Below are positions 7,399-10,710 of a DNA stretch of 10,710 bases, one piece after another. This stretch comes from Ignavibacteriales bacterium (GTDB taxonomy: Bacteria; Bacteroidota; Ignavibacteria; UBA10030). How positions within the stretch are numbered: position 1 is the stretch's first letter; each line of letters begins with the position of its first letter. Position numbers and translations under genes: made by a program. The stretch lies in the NCBI GenBank assembly GCA_016207365.1, contig JACQPU010000098.1, forward strand, positions 1 to 10,710. The letters run 5' to 3'. Under the pieces are notes generated by a model that saw nothing but the letters and a program-made list of their open reading frames with translations, had not been told where the DNA came from and did no database searches.

Positions 7399-8151
7399 AT
7401 GAGAAGCCTTGCGGGGGGTGTTTTCAGATGGGCATTGGTCGTATCAGCACCCTTCGCTATCCTGACTGCTGATGCCAGGGCGCAGTGCGACGGCAATCCG
7501 GGGCCTGACAGACTGACCTGGGAATTTGACGAAGAAGAGAGCGGCTCCTTTTCGATCGTTGGATTCCTCGGCAGCGCGCTGACCCCCCAACTGGTTAAAG
7601 ACACGAGAGCCATGCGCTCGTATGTCCGGGATCCTCGCTTTGCCGAATTGCGACGCCGCTGCGGCGATCTTCGCGCGGTCGACGGAATTTTTCAGAAGGG
7701 CCTTCGCGTCGCGGAATTCAACATCGGGCGTGCCCTCTTCCTTGCCATGATGGCATCGTTGGAACATCAAACCGTGCACGTGGATATGCCTCTGGTCGGC
7801 GCCGTTGGACTTCCTTTGACGTTCGAAGAAGACAGCCTGTTCCAGGGCCGCATCCGCAATCTTCCGGCACGGATCTATGATGACTCGCCATCCGATGAAC
7901 ACGGTGATCGTGACAAACTGCAGCATTTTTTTGGATCCGCGTATCTTGCCTATGCATCCGGATCTCCCGAGGTTGCCAGAGCGACCGGGAACTTCGTTGA
8001 ATGGGGCGAGGCGCGTATGATCGTGGGCGGAGTGGACGATGTTCGTGATCGGAGGGCGAATAAACAGGGTGAAACATTCGGACATGACCTCCTCTACGTG
8101 AAGACATTGCTGCCGTCGGACTATTTGACCCTTCCCGTGAAGGTCGAGTGA
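7399..8151 (+). CDS. secreted/periplasmic protein of unknown function with a YfiM-like DKxQHF segment
   Basis: I do not recognise the full protein. The 250-residue product has a clear Sec signal peptide: positively charged start (MRSLAGGVFR), hydrophobic core (about 11-22) and an AxA site, with cleavage predicted after Ala28 (DARA|QC). The Cys at 30 is not in a lipobox, so it is probably soluble rather than a lipoprotein. The mature chain has exactly two cysteines (30 and 88), which could form a disulfide. Residues 172-182 (DKLQHFFGSAYLA begins here) resemble the DKxQHFxxSAxL segment of YfiM/DUF2279-type small envelope proteins. Acidic and Asn/His positions follow: Glu201, Glu204, Asp213, Asp214, Asp217, Asn221 and His229, in VEWGE and VDDVRDRRANKQGETFG. 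This pattern is reminiscent of the E...D...N...G arrangement of that group; metal or lipid binding is speculation. The start ATG has GAGGG at 7387-7391 seven bases upstream; a GTG at 7351 would add 16 non-signal residues and overlap the carboxylase. Tandem stops TGA-TAG end it. It lies 31 bases after the carboxylase. Confidence 0.75.
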   Translation: MRSLAGGVFRWALVVSAPFAILTADARAQCDGNPGPDRLTWEFDEEESGSFSIVGFLGSALTPQLVKDTRAMRSYVRDPRFAELRRRCGDLRAVDGIFQKGLRVAEFNIGRALFLAMMASLEHQTVHVDMPLVGAVGLPLTFEEDSLFQGRIRNLPARIYDDSPSDEHGDRDKLQHFFGSAYLAYASGSPEVARATGNFVEWGEARMIVGGVDDVRDRRANKQGETFGHDLLYVKTLLPSDYLTLPVKVE

Positions 8152-8164
8152 TAGAGGCCGGAGA

Positions 8165-8197
8165 GGCGCTCGTTCAGCATATTGAAGAGGCAGCGCC
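8165..8197 (+). terminator. possible hairpin downstream of the seven-gene operon
   Basis: GGCGCT (8165-8170) is the exact reverse complement of AGCGCC (8192-8197). Inside it TTCA (8173-8176) and TGAA (8183-8186) can pair around a six-base loop. The structure begins about 14 bases after the last operon stop codon, where a terminator would be expected, but no T-run follows, the internal loop is asymmetric, and the total stem is modest. It may be an mRNA 3'-end stabiliser, a Rho-related end, or chance. Confidence 0.3.
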
Positions 8198-8204
8198 ACA
8201 TTCA

Positions 8205-8298
8205 TAATTGGATATCGGATGTTTGATATTCGACATTGCTTTTCGCCGGGGAGGAACAATATCCAATAACCAACGACCAATGTAGAATGTCTAACATG
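8205..8298. repeat. A+T-rich degenerate intergenic repeat with imperfect dyad symmetry
   Basis: This stretch fills most of the gap before the response regulator. It is built from variants of ATTGGATAT, GATATTCGA and GACATT(G). ATTGGATATCG at 8207-8217 pairs with CAATATCCAAT at 8257-8267 (10 of 11 positions). The GACATT at 8232-8237 recurs on the opposite strand as AATGTC (8286-8291). The centre (8241-8254) is G+C-rich and breaks the pattern. Similar runs of TTGGATATTG/GACATTG words occur between genes in many bacterial genomes as I recall; their translation gives spurious peptides such as SLVIGY and NVEYQTSDIQ, as it does here on the minus strand. Its composition differs sharply from the coding DNA on both sides. 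There is no transposase and no obvious target-site duplication. It may still contain the regulator's promoter, but I cannot pick out convincing -35/-10 boxes. Confidence 0.5.
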
Positions 8299-8303
8299 AC
8301 GGT

Positions 8304-9683
8304 ATGAACACGATCCTTGTTGTTGACGACGAAAAAAGTGTTCGCGAATCCATTAAGCTCATCCTGGAGTACGAAGGTTATTCCATTCATTTTGCCGAAA
8401 ATGGACCGCAGGCGCTTGCAAAGGTTCAGGGGGGAGACACGCACCTCGTGCTTCTTGACGTCAAGATGGCCGGCATGGACGGCTTGGAGGTTCTCCAGAA
8501 GATCCGCGAGAAGAACCAGGAATTGCCGGTCGTAATGATTTCCGGACACGGGACGATCGAGACCGCCGTCGAAGCAACAAAACTTGGCGCGTTCGATTTT
8601 CTCCCAAAGCCGCTGGACAGGGACAAGCTCATTATCACCGTCCGGAACGCGCTTGATCGGGCCCGCCTGACGCAGGAATATCGCTCACTGCAGGAACGCG
8701 TTGAGGGCAGACTTCAGCTCCTTGGGGAAAGCGCAAAAATCAGGGAAATTCTCGCATTGATAGCTCGTGTGGCATCCACCGACGCACGTGTTCTCATCAC
8801 CGGAGAAAATGGTACCGGCAAGGAACTTGTCGCAAGGGCGATTCACCGCCAAAGCAAACGGGCGGACAAGCAGTTTGTAGAAGTGAATTGCGCCGCCATT
8901 CCGGCGGAACTGATTGAATCCGAATTGTTTGGTCACGAAAAAGGATCGTTCACGGGAGCGACCGCGCAACGCATCGGAAAATTTGAGCAGGCAAATGGAG
9001 GAACGTTGTTCCTGGATGAGATCGGCGACATGAGCCTCAATGCACAGGCAAAAGTCTTGCGGGCACTTGAGGAAGGGAAGATCGAGCGTGTGGGAGGGAC
9101 GAAACTCATTTCGGTCGACGTGCGCGTTCTGGCTGCAACGAACAAAAACATCGAAGCCGCAGTGAAGAATGGTCTTTTTCGGGAAGACCTTTACCACCGG
9201 CTGAAGGTCATTCCCATCCACGTTCCTTCCCTCCGTGAGCACCGTGAAGATATTCCGGTCCTCGTCCGTGCCTTCATTGACGACGTCTGCGCCAGGAATG
9301 GAATGGCCGGACGGATCGTGTCACCGGAGGCGATGAAAAAGCTCGAAATGAGGGACTGGCCAGGGAATGTCCGGGAACTGCGAAACGCAATCGAACGGCT
9401 CGTAATTCTTTCCCCGGGATTGGAAGTTGATATGAACCTGCTGGATGCTCCTGCAGCCGGGAGCAGTGGAGAGTTTGAGGATATTCTTGGTAAAGGCGGT
9501 ACGTTTCAGGAGTTTAAGGAGAGAGCTGAAGCTGCATTTATCAAACGCCAGCTTGATCGACACCGCTGGAACATTTCAAAGACCGCAGAAGCGCTTGATA
9601 TCCAGAGAAGCCATCTCTACACGAAGATGAAGCGGTATGGATTGATGAAAGAAGAGGAGGAAGCGAGGGATGTTGGGAAGTGA
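8304..9683 (+). CDS. sigma-54-dependent response regulator, NtrC/AtoC family
   Basis: Two-component transcription activator that, when phosphorylated, binds upstream sites and uses ATP hydrolysis to open sigma-54 promoters. The 459 residues hold three domains in order. The receiver (about 1-118) has Asp8, Asp9, phosphoacceptor Asp52, Ser80 and Lys102, all intact. The AAA+ domain (about 139-370) has Walker A GENGTGKE (167-174), sigma-54-contact loop GSFTGA (214-219, an accepted variant of GAFTGA), Walker B TLFLDEIGD (234-242) and the FREDLYHRL arginine-finger region. The C-terminal Fis-type helix-turn-helix is at about 423-447 (NISKTAEALDIQRSHLYTK). It should therefore be a functional activator. 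The start is fixed by the receiver's first strand (MNTILVVDDE), but no Shine-Dalgarno sequence lies close upstream; GGGGAGGA at 8248-8255 is about 48 bases away. No histidine kinase is adjacent, so partner and regulon are unknown. It ends 28 bases from the convergent rlmB. Confidence 0.95.
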   Translation: MNTILVVDDEKSVRESIKLILEYEGYSIHFAENGPQALAKVQGGDTHLVLLDVKMAGMDGLEVLQKIREKNQELPVVMISGHGTIETAVEATKLGAFDFLPKPLDRDKLIITVRNALDRARLTQEYRSLQERVEGRLQLLGESAKIREILALIARVASTDARVLITGENGTGKELVARAIHRQSKRADKQFVEVNCAAIPAELIESELFGHEKGSFTGATAQRIGKFEQANGGTLFLDEIGDMSLNAQAKVLRALEEGKIERVGGTKLISVDVRVLAATNKNIEAAVKNGLFREDLYHRLKVIPIHVPSLREHREDIPVLVRAFIDDVCARNGMAGRIVSPEAMKKLEMRDWPGNVRELRNAIERLVILSPGLEVDMNLLDAPAAGSSGEFEDILGKGGTFQEFKERAEAAFIKRQLDRHRWNISKTAEALDIQRSHLYTKMKRYGLMKEEEEARDVGK

Positions 9684-9703
9684 GACGTGAGAAGAAGATG
9701 ACC

Positions 9704-9724
9704 AAAAACACCTAAGGATGTTTT
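9704..9724. terminator. possible bidirectional terminator between convergent genes
   Basis: AAAACA-CC (9705-9712) can pair with GG-TGTTTT (9716-9717 and 9719-9724) around a TAA loop with one bulged A at 9718. The stem is short and A+T-rich. Read on the plus strand it is followed by a T/C-rich stretch (TTTTCTCTTTC from 9721). Position between two converging stop codons (9683 and 9712) supports the call; the weak stem does not. Part of it lies within the 3' end of the rlmB gene. Confidence 0.3.
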
Positions 9725-10449
9725 CTCTTTCTTGCCGCTTCGTACATGACCAATCCTCCCGCCACTGAGGCGTTAAGGGACCTCACAGTTCCGAACACGG
9801 GAATCCTCACAAGGAAATCACACTTCTCCTTCACCAATCTTCTGATCCCTTTTCCCTCGTTTCCCACAACAATTGCTATCGATCCTTCGTAGTCAATTTC
9901 GTCGTATCGTTTGTCTCCCGCCTCGTCTGTTCCGATAATCCATACCCCCTTCTCCTTAAGCATGTCAAGGGTTTGAGCAATGTTCGCCACTCGGGCAGCT
10001 GGAAGATGAAGTGAAGCGCCGGCAGATGTCTTTGCCACTGTTTCGTTGATTGTCGCGCTGTGATGGCGCGGGAGAATAACGCCGTGAAATCCCGCACATT
10101 CGGCCGTGCGGATCAACGCCCCAAGATTCTGCGGGTCTTCAATTTCATCGAGCACCAGGAGAAGCAGAGGATTTCCACTTTTTTTTGCACGATCCAGCAA
10201 CTCCTCAGCCTCGACATATTCTTTTGACTCCAGAATGGCAGCCACGCCCTGTGCTGAAGATTCATCTGCAATCTGTCTGAATTTCTGTTTGTCAACCTCG
10301 GTGAGAGGAACGCCCGTCCGTCTGGCCTGATGACGAATATCTTCCATGGCCTTCCCGTGCGTTCCGTATAAAATCAGAATTTTCTGAATCATCCGCGGCA
10401 ATTTGAGCGCCTCCAGAACCGGTTTCCTACCCGTAATGATTTGCTTCAT
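9712..10449 (-). CDS. rlmB: 23S rRNA (guanosine-2'-O-)-methyltransferase, RlmB-like SpoU/TrmH family
   Basis: Predicted AdoMet-dependent 2'-O-methylation of a guanosine in 23S rRNA (G2251 in E. coli numbering). From the ATG at 10449 the protein has 245 residues, close to E. coli RlmB (243). The N-terminal substrate-binding domain starts with the typical ITGRKPVLEAL (5-15). The SPOUT catalytic domain shows motif 1 DPQNLGALIRTAECAGF (105-121, with Asn108 and Arg114), RHHSATINETVAKTSAGA (128-145), motif 2 VVGNEGKGI (194-202, Glu198) and motif 3 FGTVRSLNASVA (219-230, Asn226). These form the trefoil-knot AdoMet site; all are intact. The frame is open further upstream to 10512, but those residues overlap the membrane protein gene and do not resemble RlmB. 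The ATG overlaps the upstream stop (ATGA), so the two genes are probably translated together. Another TrmH-family rRNA or tRNA specificity cannot be fully excluded. Confidence 0.9.
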   Translation of the reverse strand: MKQIITGRKPVLEALKLPRMIQKILILYGTHGKAMEDIRHQARRTGVPLTEVDKQKFRQIADESSAQGVAAILESKEYVEAEELLDRAKKSGNPLLLLVLDEIEDPQNLGALIRTAECAGFHGVILPRHHSATINETVAKTSAGASLHLPAARVANIAQTLDMLKEKGVWIIGTDEAGDKRYDEIDYEGSIAIVVGNEGKGIRRLVKEKCDFLVRIPVFGTVRSLNASVAGGLVMYEAARKRKHP

Positions 10450-10710
10450 TGCCGCAACCGGGCCTCCAAACGCTTTCGCAGTGAGCGGGTTACCTGCTTT
10501 TCGATCATCCATCCAACAACAAAAATGCCAATCCCGCCCAGAAAGAAGTAAAGATCAGTCCACATATCACCCAGAAGGCCATACATGAATCCGAAGAAAA
10601 CGACAACAATCGCCAGCGCCTGCAGGAACTTCGCCAGATAGTACAAGCGCGGCGGAGTGGTCAAGGACAGGAACAGGGCCCACAAATCGTTGTCTGTAAC
10701 TTTTCCCGAC
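10446..10710 (-). CDS. small two-helix membrane protein, 5' end possibly outside the window
   Basis: I do not recognise this protein. The readable part has two hydrophobic helices, about KFLQALAIVVVFFGFMYGLL and LYFFLGGIGIFVVGWMI, joined by a short loop (GDMWTDL), then a strongly basic tail (EKQVTRSLRKRLEARLRQ) likely to be cytoplasmic. The frame stays open from 10446 to the window edge. The only start codon inside is a TTG at 10685, just before WALFLSLTTPPRLYY; upstream codons (GKVTDND) continue without a stop, so the real start may lie beyond the window. Its stop overlaps the rlmB start by four bases, which argues that it is a real gene co-transcribed with rlmB. Nothing in the sequence indicates a function; the helix-helix-basic-tail layout is common among unrelated small membrane proteins. 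Confidence 0.65.
   Translation of the reverse strand, partial: SGKVTDNDLWALFLSLTTPPRLYYLAKFLQALAIVVVFFGFMYGLLGDMWTDLYFFLGGIGIFVVGWMIEKQVTRSLRKRLEARLRQ

Noticed and set aside
7444..8280. Long minus-strand open frame of 278 codons opposite the secreted protein
   Set aside because: It is antisense to a gene with a clean signal peptide and ribosome site, begins within the intergenic repeat, and has no recognisable domain or coding-like composition.
8280..8307. Very short leader frames (ATG-TAG at 8280 and a three-codon frame at 8296 whose stop overlaps the regulator start)
   Set aside because: They have no ribosome site and are expected by chance in this length; a regulatory leader peptide cannot be argued from them.
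8202..8549. Minus-strand frame of 115 codons over the repeat and the regulator's receiver domain
   Set aside because: It is antisense to an intact receiver domain; its C-terminal part is translated from the intergenic repeat and resembles spurious peptides seen from such repeats.

Overview
The window is a compact, moderate-G+C bacterial chromosome segment that is almost entirely coding. The carboxyltransferase (5712-7367) closely resembles, from memory, the long acyl-CoA carboxylase beta subunits of Bacteroidota and their relatives (Ignavibacteria/Kapabacteria/Chlorobi type). This and the NtrC-type regulator suggest a member of the FCB group, but I cannot name a genus. No rRNA, tRNA, CRISPR array, insertion sequence or phage gene is visible.

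Positions 28-8151, plus strand: seven genes in one tightly packed, probably co-transcribed run. In order they are a GT-B glycosyltransferase, purD, a UDP-sugar-epimerase-like extended SDR, meaB, an acyl-CoA dehydrogenase, a methylcrotonyl-CoA-carboxylase-type carboxyltransferase, and a small secreted protein of unknown function. The first four junctions are stop/start overlaps: ATGA at 1335, 2636 and 3565, and an 8-base overlap at 4550. Three themes are mixed: surface glycan synthesis (glycosyltransferase and epimerase), purine synthesis (purD), and acyl-CoA metabolism (meaB, dehydrogenase, carboxylase). The carboxylase alpha (biotin) subunit, the B12-dependent mutase and the electron-transfer flavoprotein that these enzymes would need are not in the window.

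Positions 8152-8303: the only sizeable gene-free stretch (152 bases). It holds a possible hairpin after the last operon gene, then an A+T-rich, internally repetitive, imperfectly palindromic sequence that looks like a dispersed intergenic repeat.

Positions 8304-9683, plus strand: a complete sigma-54-dependent response regulator (receiver, AAA+ and Fis-type helix-turn-helix) with no histidine kinase beside it.

Positions 9712-10710, minus strand: a convergent pair, an rlmB-like rRNA 2'-O-methyltransferase preceded and overlapped by a small two-helix membrane protein that runs to the window edge.

I found no clear evidence of an undescribed system. The points most worth following up are the secreted protein with a YfiM-like DKxQHF motif, the active-site assignment of the acyl-CoA dehydrogenase (which argues against a simple leucine-degradation reading), and the intergenic repeat.
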